From assembly GCF_005954645.2 (NCBI RefSeq), contig NZ_CP040695.2, positions 2,480,001 through 2,544,000 on the forward strand: 64,000 bases of DNA. Reading direction: 5' to 3'. A program made the position numbers and the translations under genes. Shown here one piece after another: positions 55,615-64,000 of this stretch. How positions within the stretch are numbered: the first letter of the stretch is position 1; every line of letters starts with the position of its first letter. The notes beneath the pieces were generated by a model, which saw only the letters and a list, made by a program, of their open reading frames with translations, did no database searches and was not told where the DNA came from. The DNA comes from Nocardioides sp. S-1144 (lineage in GTDB: Bacteria > Actinomycetota > Actinomycetes > Propionibacteriales > Nocardioidaceae).

Positions 55615-56838
55615 CTACTTCCCGCGCTTGGACCTGGACTGGCGCGAGGGCTGGTTGCGTCCCGCGCTGCCGCTGGGTCCGACCGGACCGCGCGCGGGCG
55701 GGACGGTGCGGCCGCGGCCGGTGGCCTCGGGGCGCTTGGTCAGCGTCGGGGTGCTCGGCTCGAGGTCGTCGTCGACGTCGGCGAGGTCGTCGTCGTCGGG
55801 ACCGTCCTGCTCGGGCATGTCGTCGGTGAACACCGGGACGGCGGCGTAGCGGTCGGCCTGGGCGCGCTCGCGAGCCTTGGACCGACGCTCGGCGAGCTTG
55901 ACCTCGCTCTCGTTGCTCTTCAGGTGCACCAGGACGCGCGGGGCGAGGATGACCGAGGAGTAGACGCCGACGGCCATGCCGACGAACTGCGAGAGCGCGA
56001 GGTCCTGCAGCGAGCTGGCACCGAGCTGGGCGGCGCTGACCCAGAGGATCGCGCCGATCGGGATGAGGGCCACGATGCCGGTGTTGACCGAGCGCACCAG
56101 GGTCTGGTTGACGGCGAGGTTGGCGGCCTCGGCGTAGGTCTGGCGGTTCTTGCGCATGTCGCGGGTGTTCTCACGCACCTTGTCGAAGACGACGACGGTG
56201 TCGTAGAGCGAGAACCCGAGGATCGCGAGCAGACCCGTGACCGCCGAGGGCGTGACCTGGAAGCCCGACAGGGCATACACGCCGACGGTGATGACGACGT
56301 CGTGGATCAGGGCGACGAGCGCGGCGACCGACATCTTCCACTCGCGGAAGTAGGCGCCGATGAACAGCAGCACCAGGACGAGGAAGACCGCGACGCCGAG
56401 GACGGCGCGCTGGGCGACCTCCTGGCCCCAGCTGGCCCCGATGTCGGAGTTCGAGACGTCGTCGAAGGCGACGCCGAACGACTCCGCGAGGTCGGTGCGG
56501 ATCTCGATGGCCTGCTCGTTGGTGAGCTCCTCGACCTGCACCAGGACGGCGTTGCCGGCGGTGTTGGCCGTCGGCGCCTCGGTGCCCTCGATGCCGGTCT
56601 CGGCGACGACGTCGGCGGCCTGGTCGGCCTCGACCTGCGAGGCGTTGCTGACCGGCACGCGGAACTCGTTGCCGCCGGTGAACTCGATGCCGAAGTTCAG
56701 GCCCCGGAACAGGATGGCGGCGAAGGCCAGCAGCACGATGCCACCGGTGATGGCGTACCAGAGCGGCCGGCGGTGGACGAAGTCGTAGGACTTGCGGCCG
56801 GTGTAGAGGTCGTTGCCGACCCGCGAGAACTTGCCCAT
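55615..56838 (-). CDS. secF: Protein translocase subunit SecF
   Basis: A 407-residue SecF with six predicted membrane segments. It has GLNFGIEFTGGNEFRVPV near residue 45, the P4-type periplasmic part, and the conserved core SVAALVALIHDVVITVGVYALSGF and LGFSLYDTVVVFDKVREN. The C-terminal ~100 residues are a cytoplasmic, charged, Pro-rich tail. With SecD it uses the proton gradient to assist SecA-driven export. The start overlaps the secD stop by one base. Confidence 0.95.
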   Translation of the reverse strand: MGKFSRVGNDLYTGRKSYDFVHRRPLWYAITGGIVLLAFAAILFRGLNFGIEFTGGNEFRVPVSNASQVEADQAADVVAETGIEGTEAPTANTAGNAVLVQVEELTNEQAIEIRTDLAESFGVAFDDVSNSDIGASWGQEVAQRAVLGVAVFLVLVLLFIGAYFREWKMSVAALVALIHDVVITVGVYALSGFQVTPSAVTGLLAILGFSLYDTVVVFDKVRENTRDMRKNRQTYAEAANLAVNQTLVRSVNTGIVALIPIGAILWVSAAQLGASSLQDLALSQFVGMAVGVYSSVILAPRVLVHLKSNESEVKLAERRSKARERAQADRYAAVPVFTDDMPEQDGPDDDDLADVDDDLEPSTPTLTKRPEATGRGRTVPPARGPVGPSGSAGRNQPSRQSRSKRGK

Positions 56839-58742
56839 CAGGCCTTACCTCCTGCGGGGACGACGGCCGCGCGGCCACCGCCCGGACCGTCGATGCCCAG
56901 CGTGCCGGCGCTGAGGCCGGACAGCCGGTGACCGCTGTTGAAGAACCGGAACCGGGCCAGCCACGACACCATCGGCTTGGTGAACCAGAACAGGATCGCG
57001 AGGTCGACGATCGTGGTGAGGCCGAGGGCGAACCCGAAGCCCTTCACCGCGCCGGTCGCGAAGATGTAGAGCACGAGCGCCGAGAGCAGCGAGACGACCT
57101 GGGCCGCGAGCCGGGTGACCTTGGCGCGCTTCCAGCCGGTCTCGACCGCGACCCGCATCGACTTGCCCTCACGCATCTCGTCACGGATGCGCTCGAAGAA
57201 GATGATGAAGGAGTCGGCGGTGACACCCACGGCGATGATCAGGCCGGCGATGCCGGGCAGGGTCAGCGTGAAGCCGGCCGTCTCGCTGAGCAGCAGCACC
57301 AGCGCGTAGGTGACGGCGGCGGCCGCGAGCAGCGACGCCACGACGACCAGGCCGAGGCCGCGGTAGTACAGCAGGCAGTAGATGAGCACGAGCCCGAGGC
57401 CGAACGCACCCGCGAGCAGACCGGCCGAGAGCTGGTCGCCGGCCAGCGACGGGCCGATGTTCTCGCTGTTGGAGTCGAAGGAGATCGGCAGCGAGCCGTA
57501 CTTGAGGCTGGTGCTGAGGTCCTTGGCCTGGGTCTCGGTGAAGTTGCCCGAGATCTGGGCCGAGCCGTCGGTGATGACGCCGTCGAAGTTGGGGTAGGTG
57601 ATCACCGTGCCGTCGAGGACGACGGCGAACTGCTCGTTCTTGTCGACCATGTCGCGCGACGCGGCGCTGAAGACGTCGCGCCCCTCGCCCTGCAGGTCGA
57701 GGGTGACGACGTAGCGCACGGCGTTCTGCGGGATGCCGTAGCTGGCGTCCTTCAGGTCGGTGCCGGCGATCACGGCCGGCGACATGAGGAACTTGAACGA
57801 CGGCGTCGCCGGGGTGTCGCCGACGGCGTCCTCGGGCGGCGAGCAGGCCACCAGCGGGGCGAGCGGGTCGTCGAGCGGGATGGCGGGGAGCGCCTCGAAC
57901 GCGGCCGGGTCCATGCCGGCCGGCGCGGTGTCGACCTTGGAGATCAACGCGTCGCCGCTGCACTGGTAGGCGTTGTAGGCGTTGTAGTCCTCCTGCGAGT
58001 AGCCCCCGCGCATGAACGCCAGGCCCTCCTCGAGCGGGATTACGGCGTTCGGGTCGCTGCTGGCCTCGGCGGCACCCTCACCGGGGGCCGGCGACGTCGG
58101 CGCGCCGGTGGCGGGGGCGTCCGTGGCCGGGGCGTCGGTGGCCGGGGCGTCGGTGGCCGGGGCGTCCGTGGCCGGGGCGTCGGTGGCCGGCGGCGTGGTG
58201 GTGTCCTGGCTGAAGCCGGGCGCGACGCGGTTGCTGCCGGCCGGGGCGCTCTCGCCGCCGGTGGCGGGTCCGGCGGAGGTGGTCGGCACCTCGGCGGGCG
58301 GCTCGGTCGCGGCGGGGTCCTCGGCGACCGGCGGGAGCTCGCCGGTGGGCGCGGCGGCGGCGGGCGGGGTGCACCCACCGGTGCCGTCGTAGCAGGCGAC
58401 GAGGCGGAAGCGCAGCTGCGCCTGCCGCTCGACGACCTCGACGAGCTCCTGGCGGACGTCGCCGGGGATCTCGACGACGACGTTGCGGCCGCCCTGGGTG
58501 AGCACCTCGGCCTCGGAGATGCCCGAGCCGTTGACGCGCTGGTCGATGATCGAGCGCGCCTCGTCGAGGCTGTCGGCGCTCGGGTCACCCTGGGCGTTCA
58601 GGGTGATCCGGGTACCGCCCTGGAGGTCGAGCCCGAGGGCCGGCTTCCAGGAGCCGGCCAGGGCCACCAGGCCGTAGAGGATCGCCGTGCCCAGGAGGAA
58701 CACCACGAGGGTGCGTCCCGGGCGGGCCTGCTTCTTCGCCAT
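56838..58742 (-). CDS. secD: Protein translocase subunit SecD
   Basis: A 634-residue SecD. KPALGLDLQGGTRITL is the conserved first periplasmic start. The membrane half holds GIAGLIIAVGVTADSFIIFFERIRDEMREGKS near residue 490. It is longer than average because of a disordered Pro/Ala/Thr insert (about residues 120-215) with tandem ATDAP repeats in the P1 domain. SecD and SecF work together after translocation. The start is one base before the yajC stop region. Confidence 0.94.
   Translation of the reverse strand: MAKKQARPGRTLVVFLLGTAILYGLVALAGSWKPALGLDLQGGTRITLNAQGDPSADSLDEARSIIDQRVNGSGISEAEVLTQGGRNVVVEIPGDVRQELVEVVERQAQLRFRLVACYDGTGGCTPPAAAAPTGELPPVAEDPAATEPPAEVPTTSAGPATGGESAPAGSNRVAPGFSQDTTTPPATDAPATDAPATDAPATDAPATDAPATGAPTSPAPGEGAAEASSDPNAVIPLEEGLAFMRGGYSQEDYNAYNAYQCSGDALISKVDTAPAGMDPAAFEALPAIPLDDPLAPLVACSPPEDAVGDTPATPSFKFLMSPAVIAGTDLKDASYGIPQNAVRYVVTLDLQGEGRDVFSAASRDMVDKNEQFAVVLDGTVITYPNFDGVITDGSAQISGNFTETQAKDLSTSLKYGSLPISFDSNSENIGPSLAGDQLSAGLLAGAFGLGLVLIYCLLYYRGLGLVVVASLLAAAAVTYALVLLLSETAGFTLTLPGIAGLIIAVGVTADSFIIFFERIRDEMREGKSMRVAVETGWKRAKVTRLAAQVVSLLSALVLYIFATGAVKGFGFALGLTTIVDLAILFWFTKPMVSWLARFRFFNSGHRLSGLSAGTLGIDGPGGGRAAVVPAGGKA
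58108..58194. repeat. 15-bp tandem repeats inside secD
   Basis: Five near-identical 15-base units (first at 58108-58122, last full at 58168-58182) plus a degenerate sixth encode the ATDAP repeats of SecD residues ~183-211. Because the unit is a multiple of three, slippage changes the linker length without a frameshift. Confidence 0.75.
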
Positions 58743-58743
58743 C

Positions 58744-59142
58744 TCAGTTGTCTCCAGGACGCGGGTCGTGCGACGCAGGGGCGTCGTCCGTGGTCTTCTC
58801 GAGGCGCGGCGGCGCGCCGCCGTCCAGCTCGCCGTCGGGGTCGGCGGCCAGCTCGTCGGCCCCGTCGTCGGGGTCGTCGTAGGACTCCGTGACTCGGTTG
58901 GCGATGGCGCCGCGCACGACCGTGACGACGACGTCGGGCGCGATCTCGATGTCGGCCTTGTCCTCGATGAGGTCGGTGACGGTGCCGAAGAAGCCGGAGG
59001 TCAGCATCACCTGGTCGCCGACCTCGATCGAGGACTGGAGCCGCATCGTCTCGCGCTGCTTGCGCTGCTGCGGACGGATGATGAGCAACCAGAAGACCAA
59101 CAGGATCGCGACGATGGGGAGGAACCCCACAAGCCCTTCCAC
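58744..59142 (-). CDS. yajC: Preprotein translocase subunit YajC
   Basis: A 132-residue SecDF-associated protein. One membrane segment (FLPIVAILLVFWLLII) is followed by RPQQRKQRETMRLQSSIEVGDQVMLTSGFFGTV, the family signature. The C-terminal tail is acidic. It precedes secD by one base. A -10-like TACACT (59216-59211) and a leader hairpin lie upstream. Confidence 0.93.
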   Translation of the reverse strand: MEGLVGFLPIVAILLVFWLLIIRPQQRKQRETMRLQSSIEVGDQVMLTSGFFGTVTDLIEDKADIEIAPDVVVTVVRGAIANRVTESYDDPDDGADELAADPDGELDGGAPPRLEKTTDDAPASHDPRPGDN

Positions 59143-59177
59143 GAGACGCAGACCTCAACAGTTCACTAGGGGGAGCC

Positions 59178-59201
59178 GCCGGTCGCAGAGCGCGGACCGG
59201 C
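59178..59201. terminator. Hairpin between ruvB and yajC
   Basis: GCCGGTC (59178-59184) pairs with GACCGGC (59195-59201) across a ten-base loop. It lies after ruvB and at the 5' end of the predicted yajC transcript, so it may be a terminator or part of the leader. Confidence 0.35.
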
Positions 59202-59210
59202 CGACGGGCG

Positions 59211-59216
59211 AGTGTA
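59211..59216 (-). promoter_or_regulatory. -10-like element of yajC-secD-secF-apt-rel
   Basis: TACACT on the minus strand, 69 bases before the yajC ATG. TTGGTC stands 20 bases further upstream, too far for a good -35. The 122-bp gap makes a promoter here likely. Confidence 0.4.
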
Positions 59217-59264
59217 GCCGTTGGGTTGTTCCCAGGGACCAATCGCCACCGATGACCCAACGAC

Positions 59265-60392
59265 TCAGGTGTCGAAGAGAGTTCCCGCGCCGTCGGTGTC
59301 GTCCCGACCGGTGGGATCGGCGGGCACGGCGAGGCCGAGGTGGTCCCACGCCGCCCGGGTCGCGACCCGGCCGCGGGGGGTGCGGGCCAGGAAGCCCATC
59401 CGCACCAGGAACGGCTCGGCGACCTCCTCGACCGTCTCGCGCTCCTCCCCGACGGCGACGGCCAGCGTGGAGACGCCGACCGGTCCCCCGCCGAAGCGCC
59501 GGCACAGGACGTCGATGACCGCCTTGTCGAGCCGGTCGAGGCCGAGCTCGTCGACCTCGTACAGCTCGAGGGTGCGGTGGGCGACGTCGAGGCTGACGAC
59601 GCCGTCGGCGCGGACCTGGGCGTAGTCGCGGACCCGGCGCAGCAGCCGGTTCGCGATGCGGGGCGTGCCGCGCGAGCGCGACGCGATCTCGGCCGCGCCC
59701 TCGTCGGTCAGGCGGACGCCGAGCAGCCCGGCCGAGCGGTGCACGATCAGGTCGAGCTCGTGGGGCTCGTAGAACTCCAGGTGGCCGGTGAACCCGAACC
59801 GGTCGCGCAGCGGCCCCGGCAGCAGCCCGGCGCGGGTGGTGGCGCCGACGAGGGTGAACGGCGGGATCTCGATGGGGATCGCCGTCGCGCCCGGCCCCTT
59901 GCCGATGATCACGTCGACGCGGAAGTCCTCCATCGCGAGGTAGAGCATCTCCTCGGCCGGGCGCGACATCCGGTGGATCTCGTCGATGAAGAGGACGTCG
60001 CCCTCGTTGAGCCCGGACAGGATCGCGGCGAGGTCGCCGGCGTGGGTGATCGCGGGACCGCTGGTCAGCCGCAGCGGCGCCGACATCTCGCTGGCGATGA
60101 TCATCGCCAGCGTGGTCTTGCCGAGCCCGGGCGGTCCGGACAGCAGCACGTGGTCGGGGGCGCGTCCGCGTCGGCGCGCGGCCTCGAGCACCAGCCCGAG
60201 CTGCTCGCGCACCCGCGCCTGGCCGACGACCTCGTCGAGGGTGCGCGGACGCAGCGCCGCCTCGATCGCGCGCTCGTCGCCCTCCGCCTCCGCGGCGGTC
60301 ACCGACACCGGGCCGGCGGGCCCGCCACCGGTCATGGCGGCGAGGTGGCGCTCCTCGGCGGCGCTCAGCTCGTCGTCGTGTCCGCGCGTCAC
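59265..60392 (-). CDS. ruvB: Holliday junction branch migration ATPase RuvB
   Basis: A 375-residue AAA+ motor. Walker [15 protein letters not shown] is near residue 85, Walker [17 protein letters not shown] near 136, and [18 protein letters not shown] (sensor and arginine finger) near 190. A winged-helix domain ends the protein. It forms hexamers with RuvA to move Holliday junctions. It follows ruvA by four bases and is part of an SOS-linked operon. Confidence 0.96.
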   Translation of the reverse strand: MTRGHDDELSAAEERHLAAMTGGGPAGPVSVTAAEAEGDERAIEAALRPRTLDEVVGQARVREQLGLVLEAARRRGRAPDHVLLSGPPGLGKTTLAMIIASEMSAPLRLTSGPAITHAGDLAAILSGLNEGDVLFIDEIHRMSRPAEEMLYLAMEDFRVDVIIGKGPGATAIPIEIPPFTLVGATTRAGLLPGPLRDRFGFTGHLEFYEPHELDLIVHRSAGLLGVRLTDEGAAEIASRSRGTPRIANRLLRRVRDYAQVRADGVVSLDVAHRTLELYEVDELGLDRLDKAVIDVLCRRFGGGPVGVSTLAVAVGEERETVEEVAEPFLVRMGFLARTPRGRVATRAAWDHLGLAVPADPTGRDDTDGAGTLFDT

Positions 60393-60396
60393 CGGC

Positions 60397-60996
60397 TCAG
60401 GCCTTGCTCAGCGAGCGCAGCGCCGCGCGCAGCAGGGCGCCGACGTCGGGCACCTCGCCCGCCTCGGGGGCGACCGCGTCGACCGCCTTCTCGGCATCGC
60501 GCGTCGTCCAGCCGAGGCCGACGAGCCCCTGGTGCACCTGCTCGCGCCACGCCTCCGCCGAGGCGGCCGCGACCGAGCCGGGCCGGACGCCGGTGGGCGC
60601 GCCGATCCGGTCCTTGAGCTCGAGGATGATCCGCTGCGCGCCCTTCTGGCCGATGCCGGGCACCTTGGTGAGCGTCTTGACGTCGTCGGAGGCGATCGCG
60701 CGGCGCAGGTCGTCGGGGGCCAGGACGGCGGTGATGGCCTGCGCGACCTTCGGGCCCACCCCGGACGCGGTCTGGACGAGCTCGAAGATGCTCTTCTCGT
60801 CGTCGTCGACGAAGCCGAAGAGCGTCAGGGAGTCCTCGCGCACGATCATGCTCGTCGGCAGCGTCGCGGTGTGGCCGGCGCGGAGGGTCGCCAGGGTGCC
60901 GGGGGTGCACATGACCTCCAGGCCCACTCCCCCGACGTCGACGACGGCGCTGCTGAGGGTGACGGCGGCGACCTGGCCGCGGACGTAGGCGATCAT
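60397..60996 (-). CDS. ruvA: Holliday junction DNA helicase subunit RuvA
   Basis: A 199-residue RuvA that tetramerises on four-way junctions. The OB domain starts [25 protein letters not shown]. Two helix-hairpin-helix motifs appear ([16 protein letters not shown] and [19 protein letters not shown], residues ~70-130), and domain III ([19 protein letters not shown]) binds RuvB. The start overlaps the ruvC stop by four bases. Confidence 0.96.
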   Translation of the reverse strand: MIAYVRGQVAAVTLSSAVVDVGGVGLEVMCTPGTLATLRAGHTATLPTSMIVREDSLTLFGFVDDDEKSIFELVQTASGVGPKVAQAITAVLAPDDLRRAIASDDVKTLTKVPGIGQKGAQRIILELKDRIGAPTGVRPGSVAAASAEAWREQVHQGLVGLGWTTRDAEKAVDAVAPEAGEVPDVGALLRAALRSLSKA

Positions 60997-61517
60997 CGGG
61001 TTCTCCTGCCGGCCGCGGCGACCGCGGCGTCGATCCGGGACTGGGCGCCGCCGCGCCAGATGTGGGTGATGGCCAGCGCGAGCGCGTCGGCGGCGTCGGC
61101 GGGCTTGGGCGGCCGCTCGAGGCGCAGGATGCGGGTGATCATGGCGCCGACCTGCGCCTTGTCGGCGCGACCGTTGCCGGTGACGGCCGCCTTGACCTCG
61201 CTCGGCGTGTGCAGCGCCACCGGCAGTCCCCGCCGCGCGGCCACCACCATCGCGATGCCGCTGGCCTGGGCGGTGCCGATGACGGTGCTGATGTCGGAGC
61301 GGGCGAAGACGCGCTCGACCGCGACGGCGTCGGGGCGGTGCTCCTCGATCCAGGCCTCCACGCCCTTCTCGATCGTCACCAGCCGCTCGGCGACCGGCAG
61401 GTCGGAGGACGTGCGCAGCACGTTGACGTCGACCAGCGTCAGCGGCCGGCCGACGCTGCCCTCGACGACCCCCATGCCGCACCGGGTCAGCCCGGGGTCG
61501 ATGCCCAGCACCCGCAC
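60993..61517 (-). CDS. ruvC: Crossover junction endonuclease RuvC
   Basis: A 174-residue Holliday junction resolvase with four acidic active-site residues: VLGIDPGLTRCG (Asp7), AVAVERVFARSD (Glu near 67) and PADAADALALAITH (two Asp near 140). The GTG at 61517 was chosen because homologues begin MRVLGIDPG. A LexA-type box at 61536-61551 lies 18 bases upstream, so the operon should respond to DNA damage. Confidence 0.95.
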   Translation of the reverse strand: MRVLGIDPGLTRCGMGVVEGSVGRPLTLVDVNVLRTSSDLPVAERLVTIEKGVEAWIEEHRPDAVAVERVFARSDISTVIGTAQASGIAMVVAARRGLPVALHTPSEVKAAVTGNGRADKAQVGAMITRILRLERPPKPADAADALALAITHIWRGGAQSRIDAAVAAAGRRTR

Positions 61518-61535
61518 CTGTCCACCCCTCGCGTC

Positions 61536-61551
61536 TCGAACGTGTGTTCGG
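61536..61551 (-). promoter_or_regulatory. LexA (SOS) box upstream of ruvC
   Basis: TCGAAC-GTGT-GTTCGG matches the actinobacterial LexA palindrome TCGAAC-N4-GTTCGA at 11 of 12 fixed positions. A -10-like TACCGT (61562-61557) is next to it, so LexA binding would block transcription of ruvC-ruvA-ruvB. Confidence 0.75.
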
Positions 61552-61604
61552 AGCCAACGGTAACCGGCCCCACCGGCCACGCCCCGCTGCGACACACCCC
61601 CACC

Positions 61605-61737
61605 GAGTCGGCGCGGAGGTGAAGTCGGATCGCGCCGAGTCGGCGCGGAGGTGAAGTCGGATCGCGCCGAGTCGGCGCGGAGGTGAAGTCGGATCGCGCC
61701 GAGTCGGCGTTGCGGTTGAGCGCGAGCGCCGACTCGG
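61605..61737. repeat. 32-bp tandem repeats and hairpin between yebC and ruvC
   Basis: Three exact copies of a 32-base unit (GAGTCGGCGCGGAGGT followed by GAAGTCGGATCGCGCC) occupy 61605-61636, 61637-61668 and 61669-61700. A partial fourth, GAGTCGGCG, begins at 61701 and pairs with CGCCGACTC near the end to make a ~10-bp hairpin. The array lies upstream of the ruvC promoter in the 242-bp gap; no gene is seen in the gap. Confidence 0.85.
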
Positions 61738-61759
61738 CCCGGGGGTGGTGGTGGTCGGC

Positions 61760-62524
61760 CTAGGCGTCGAGCTCGGCCATGACGTCGTCGGAGACGTCGT
61801 AGTTGGCGTAGATGTTCTGGACGTCGTCGAGGTCCTCGAGGACGTCGAAGAGGCGGAAGAACTTCTCGGCGCCGTCGGCGTCGAGCTCGACCTTGTTGTC
61901 GGGGACGAACGACGCCTCGGCGGAGTCGTAGTCGATGCCCGCGGCCTGGAGGGCGGTGCGCACCGAGACCAGGTCGGTGGCCTCGGAGACGATCTCGAAG
62001 GCCTCGCCGAGGTCGTTGCACTCGTCGGCGCCGGCCTCCAGCGTGGCCTCGAGGACGTCGTCCTCGGAGACCGTCCTGCCCTCCTGCTCGGCCGGCACGA
62101 TCACGACGCCCTTGCGGTTGAACAGGAACGACACCGAGCCGGGGTCGGCCAGCGAGCCGCCGTTGCGGCTCATGGCGGTGCGGACCTCCATGGCGGCGCG
62201 GTTCTTGTTGTCGGTGAGGCACTCGATGAGCAGCGCGACGCCGGCCGGGCCGTAGCCCTCGTACATGATCGTCTGGTAGTCGGCCCCGCCGGTCTCGGCG
62301 CCGGAGCCGCGCTTGACCGCGCGCTCGATGTTGTCCTTGGTGACCGACGACTTCTTCGCCTTCTGGATGGCGTCGAAGAGCGTCGGGTTGCCGGCGGGGT
62401 CACCCCCGCCCATGCGGGCGGCGACCTCGATGGTCTTGATCAGCTTGGTGGTCAGCTTGCTGCGCTTGGAGTCGAGCGCGGCCTTCTTGTGCTTGGTGGT
62501 CGCCCACTTGGAGTGCCCGGACAT
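61760..62524 (-). CDS. YebC/PmpR family transcriptional or translational regulator
   Basis: A 254-residue protein of the YebC/PmpR/TACO1 family. It begins [47 protein letters not shown] and [24 protein letters not shown] are diagnostic. Family members were described as DNA-binding regulators, and more recent work links some to translation of proline stretches. ATG at 62524 follows GAGAGAGGTAGGC; an upstream start five codons away is unlikely. It follows pdxT by 26 bases. Confidence 0.94.
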   Translation of the reverse strand: MSGHSKWATTKHKKAALDSKRSKLTTKLIKTIEVAARMGGGDPAGNPTLFDAIQKAKKSSVTKDNIERAVKRGSGAETGGADYQTIMYEGYGPAGVALLIECLTDNKNRAAMEVRTAMSRNGGSLADPGSVSFLFNRKGVVIVPAEQEGRTVSEDDVLEATLEAGADECNDLGEAFEIVSEATDLVSVRTALQAAGIDYDSAEASFVPDNKVELDADGAEKFFRLFDVLEDLDDVQNIYANYDVSDDVMAELDA

Positions 62525-62550
62525 GCCTACCTCTCTCAACGGTTTCTGCG

Positions 62551-63144
62551 TCAGGTGCTGGCGACCAGCTCGACGAACAGTCGGTGCACCCGGCTGTCGT
62601 CCCCGACCTCCGGGTGGAAGGAGGTGGCGAGCAGGCGGCCCTGACGGACCGCGACGATCCTATCCGCGGCCGGTCCGTGCTCGACGCGTGCCAGCACCTC
62701 CACGTCCGGACCGACCTGCTCGACCCACGGCGCCCGGATGAAGACGGCGTGCACCGGGCCGGCGACGCCGGTGACGTGGAGGTCCTCCTCGAAGGAGTCG
62801 ACCTGGCGGCCGAAGGCGTTGCGACGCACGGTGATGTCGAGGCCGCCGATGGTCTCCTGGCCGGCCGCGCCGTCCTCGATCCGGTCGGCGAGCAGGATCA
62901 TGCCCGCGCAGGTGCCGAAGACGGGCAACCCGTCGCCGACGCGCTCGCGCAGGGGCTCGACCAGCTCGAAGATCCGGGCCAGCTTGGCCATCGTGGTCGA
63001 CTCCCCGCCCGGGACGACGAGCCCGTCGACGGCGTCCAGCTCGGCGCGACGGCGCACCGGCACCGCCCGGACGCCGAGGGAGGTCAGGGTCCGCAGGTGC
63101 TCGCGGACGTCGCCCTGCAGGGCGAGCACGCCGATCGTCGTCAC
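62551..63144 (-). CDS. pdxT: Pyridoxal 5'-phosphate synthase glutaminase subunit PdxT
   Basis: A 197-residue class I glutaminase that supplies ammonia to PdxS for vitamin B6 synthesis. [17 protein letters not shown] and the [10 protein letters not shown] motif open it, the nucleophile is in [15 protein letters not shown] near residue 80, and the His/Glu pair is in [15 protein letters not shown] near 178. pdxS is not adjacent in this window. It heads pdxT-yebC and is divergent from the HExxH gene. Confidence 0.95.
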   Translation of the reverse strand: MTTIGVLALQGDVREHLRTLTSLGVRAVPVRRRAELDAVDGLVVPGGESTTMAKLARIFELVEPLRERVGDGLPVFGTCAGMILLADRIEDGAAGQETIGGLDITVRRNAFGRQVDSFEEDLHVTGVAGPVHAVFIRAPWVEQVGPDVEVLARVEHGPAADRIVAVRQGRLLATSFHPEVGDDSRVHRLFVELVAST

Positions 63145-63185
63145 CGGGCGATCCTAGGGTCGCCCGTCGTCTCGGCCCGCCCCTC

Positions 63186-63191
63186 TACCCT
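63186..63191 (+). promoter_or_regulatory. -10 element predicting a leaderless HExxH gene
   Basis: TACCCT ends six bases before the ATG at 63198, and no Shine-Dalgarno sequence is visible. A leaderless start is likely. No clear -35. Confidence 0.35.
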
Positions 63192-63197
63192 CGGCGC

Positions 63198-64000
63198 ATG
63201 AAGCCGCAGCTCGGGGTGGCCCGCCTGGTGACCGCCCTCGCCCTCGTCGTGACCCTGGGCGCGGTGGCGCTGCTGACCTACGTCGTCCTCCCCCGCTCCG
63301 ACGACCCCGCGCCCGACGAGCCCGGCCCGTCCGACGCGGCGTCCGCCCCGACGTCGACGCCGACCGACGAAGCGACCTCCGCCCCGCCGTCGCCGACGGC
63401 CGGGGACTGGCCGGCGAGGGTGCAGCCGTTCGTCGACGTCGTCGAGCGCGAGCGCGGGCTGCAGTTCACCGAGACGGTGCCGGTCGTCTTCCTCGCGCCC
63501 GACCGGTTCCGCGCCCAGGTGACCCAGGACCAGGGCGACCTGACCCGCGAGGAGCGTGCCGAGGCCCGCAGGGACACCGCGTTCTTCCGGGCACTCGGCC
63601 TGATCGGCCGCGACGTCGACCTGTTCGACGAGGTGCAGCGGCTGCGGGGCGTCGGCACGCTCGGCTACTACTCCAGCGACGACCAGCGGATCCGGGTGCG
63701 GGGCACCGACCTGACGCCGGCCGTGCGCGCGACGCTGGTGCACGAGCTCACCCACGCCCTCCAGGACCAGCGCTTCGCGATCGGCGAGACCTCCGAGAAG
63801 CTCGGCGAGCAGGAGTCCGGCTCCGCCGAGAGCGCCTACGACGCCCTGGTCGAGGGCGACGCCTCCCGCGTCGAGACCGCCTACGTCCAGGGCCTCCCGC
63901 AGGAGGAGCAGGACGCCTGGGCCGACGACAAGGCCGCCGAGACCGAGGCGTTCGAGGAGCAGTCGCGCGACATCCCGCCGGTGCTGGACAACCTCGTCGG
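63198..64000 (+). CDS. Secreted or membrane-anchored HExxH metallopeptidase-like protein (incomplete)
   Basis: The coding region runs past the window edge; 267 residues are visible. An N-terminal hydrophobic segment (VTALALVVTLGAVALLTYVVL) is followed by a Pro/Ser/Thr-rich linker (residues ~35-70) and an extracytoplasmic domain. LVHELTHALQDQ near residue 181 carries the HExxH zinc signature, with a later glutamate possible in ESGSAESAYDALVEGDA. Catalysis is not shown. The family is not identified more precisely. It has no obvious partner gene. Confidence 0.7.
   Translation, partial: MKPQLGVARLVTALALVVTLGAVALLTYVVLPRSDDPAPDEPGPSDAASAPTSTPTDEATSAPPSPTAGDWPARVQPFVDVVERERGLQFTETVPVVFLAPDRFRAQVTQDQGDLTREERAEARRDTAFFRALGLIGRDVDLFDEVQRLRGVGTLGYYSSDDQRIRVRGTDLTPAVRATLVHELTHALQDQRFAIGETSEKLGEQESGSAESAYDALVEGDASRVETAYVQGLPQEEQDAWADDKAAETEAFEEQSRDIPPVLDNLV

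Noticed and set aside
53172..55829. Long plus-strand reading frame opposite rel and apt
   Set aside because: Antisense to genes with clear homology; no recognisable domain and low-complexity residues.
61605..61737. CRISPR or attachment-site array
   Set aside because: The copies are directly adjacent with no spacers and no integrase nearby.

Overview
The window is a stretch of high-GC actinobacterial chromosome, most probably from a Nocardioides-like member of the Nocardioidaceae (Propionibacteriales). The evidence is the very strong G/C third-position bias, frequent GTG starts, a mycobacterial-type integration host factor (MihF), a PyrR-led pyrimidine cluster running into gmk-rpoZ-coaBC-metK-priA, the secD-secF-apt-rel and ruvCAB blocks in actinobacterial order, and DUF222/HNH and DUF1206 proteins. 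No phage, transposase, CRISPR array, rRNA or tRNA gene was seen. Genus assignment is inference from gene order and composition.

Layout, left to right. (1) 198-1433, a DUF222/HNH endonuclease gene on the plus strand. (2) 1626-7708, a minus-strand unit mihF-gmk-rpoZ-coaBC-metK-priA with a good promoter before mihF. (3) 7732-21480, the de novo pyrimidine cluster: pyrR-pyrB-pyrC, then a large palindrome, an intruding hrpB helicase gene, then carA-carB-pyrD, an FMN-dependent alpha-hydroxy-acid oxidase gene, pyrF and a small lipoprotein gene. Nearly identical 41-bp leaders carrying a PyrR-binding hairpin and the Shine-Dalgarno sequence precede both pyrR and carA, so the two halves look co-regulated by PyrR although hrpB separates them. 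(4) 21636-27000, accessory genes: a PPOX-fold protein, a quinone reductase, a MinD/ParA-like ATPase, a DUF1206 membrane protein and a flavin disulfide oxidoreductase. (5) 27097-31479, nusB-efp and the shikimate genes aroQ-aroB-aroK-aroC. (6) 31573-32315, a gene-free array of five tandem hairpin-forming repeats. (7) 32319-39141, A24 prepilin peptidase, aroE, mltG, ruvX, alaS and two small membrane or coiled-coil proteins. (8) 39153-47026, rarA behind a complete peptide/nickel-type ABC transporter operon. (9) 47196-51023, a glyoxalase-II-like hydrolase with hisS and aspS. (10) 51144-52373, a DUF349 protein, convergent with rel. (11) 52638-59142, yajC-secD-secF-apt-rel. (12) 59265-63144, pdxT-yebC-ruvC-ruvA-ruvB with a LexA-type box before ruvC. 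(13) 63198 to the edge, an incomplete secreted HExxH protein.

Most genes are on the minus strand, and many stop/start codons overlap by 1 or 4 bases (TGATG, ATGA or GTGA), so translational coupling is probably widespread. Nothing looks like a wholly new protein system. The most informative non-coding structure is the paired PyrR leaders around an hrpB insertion, the ~100-bp palindrome beside hrpB, the five-unit hairpin array before aroC, the 32-bp tandem repeats before ruvC, and the lack of any normal start codon for coaBC.
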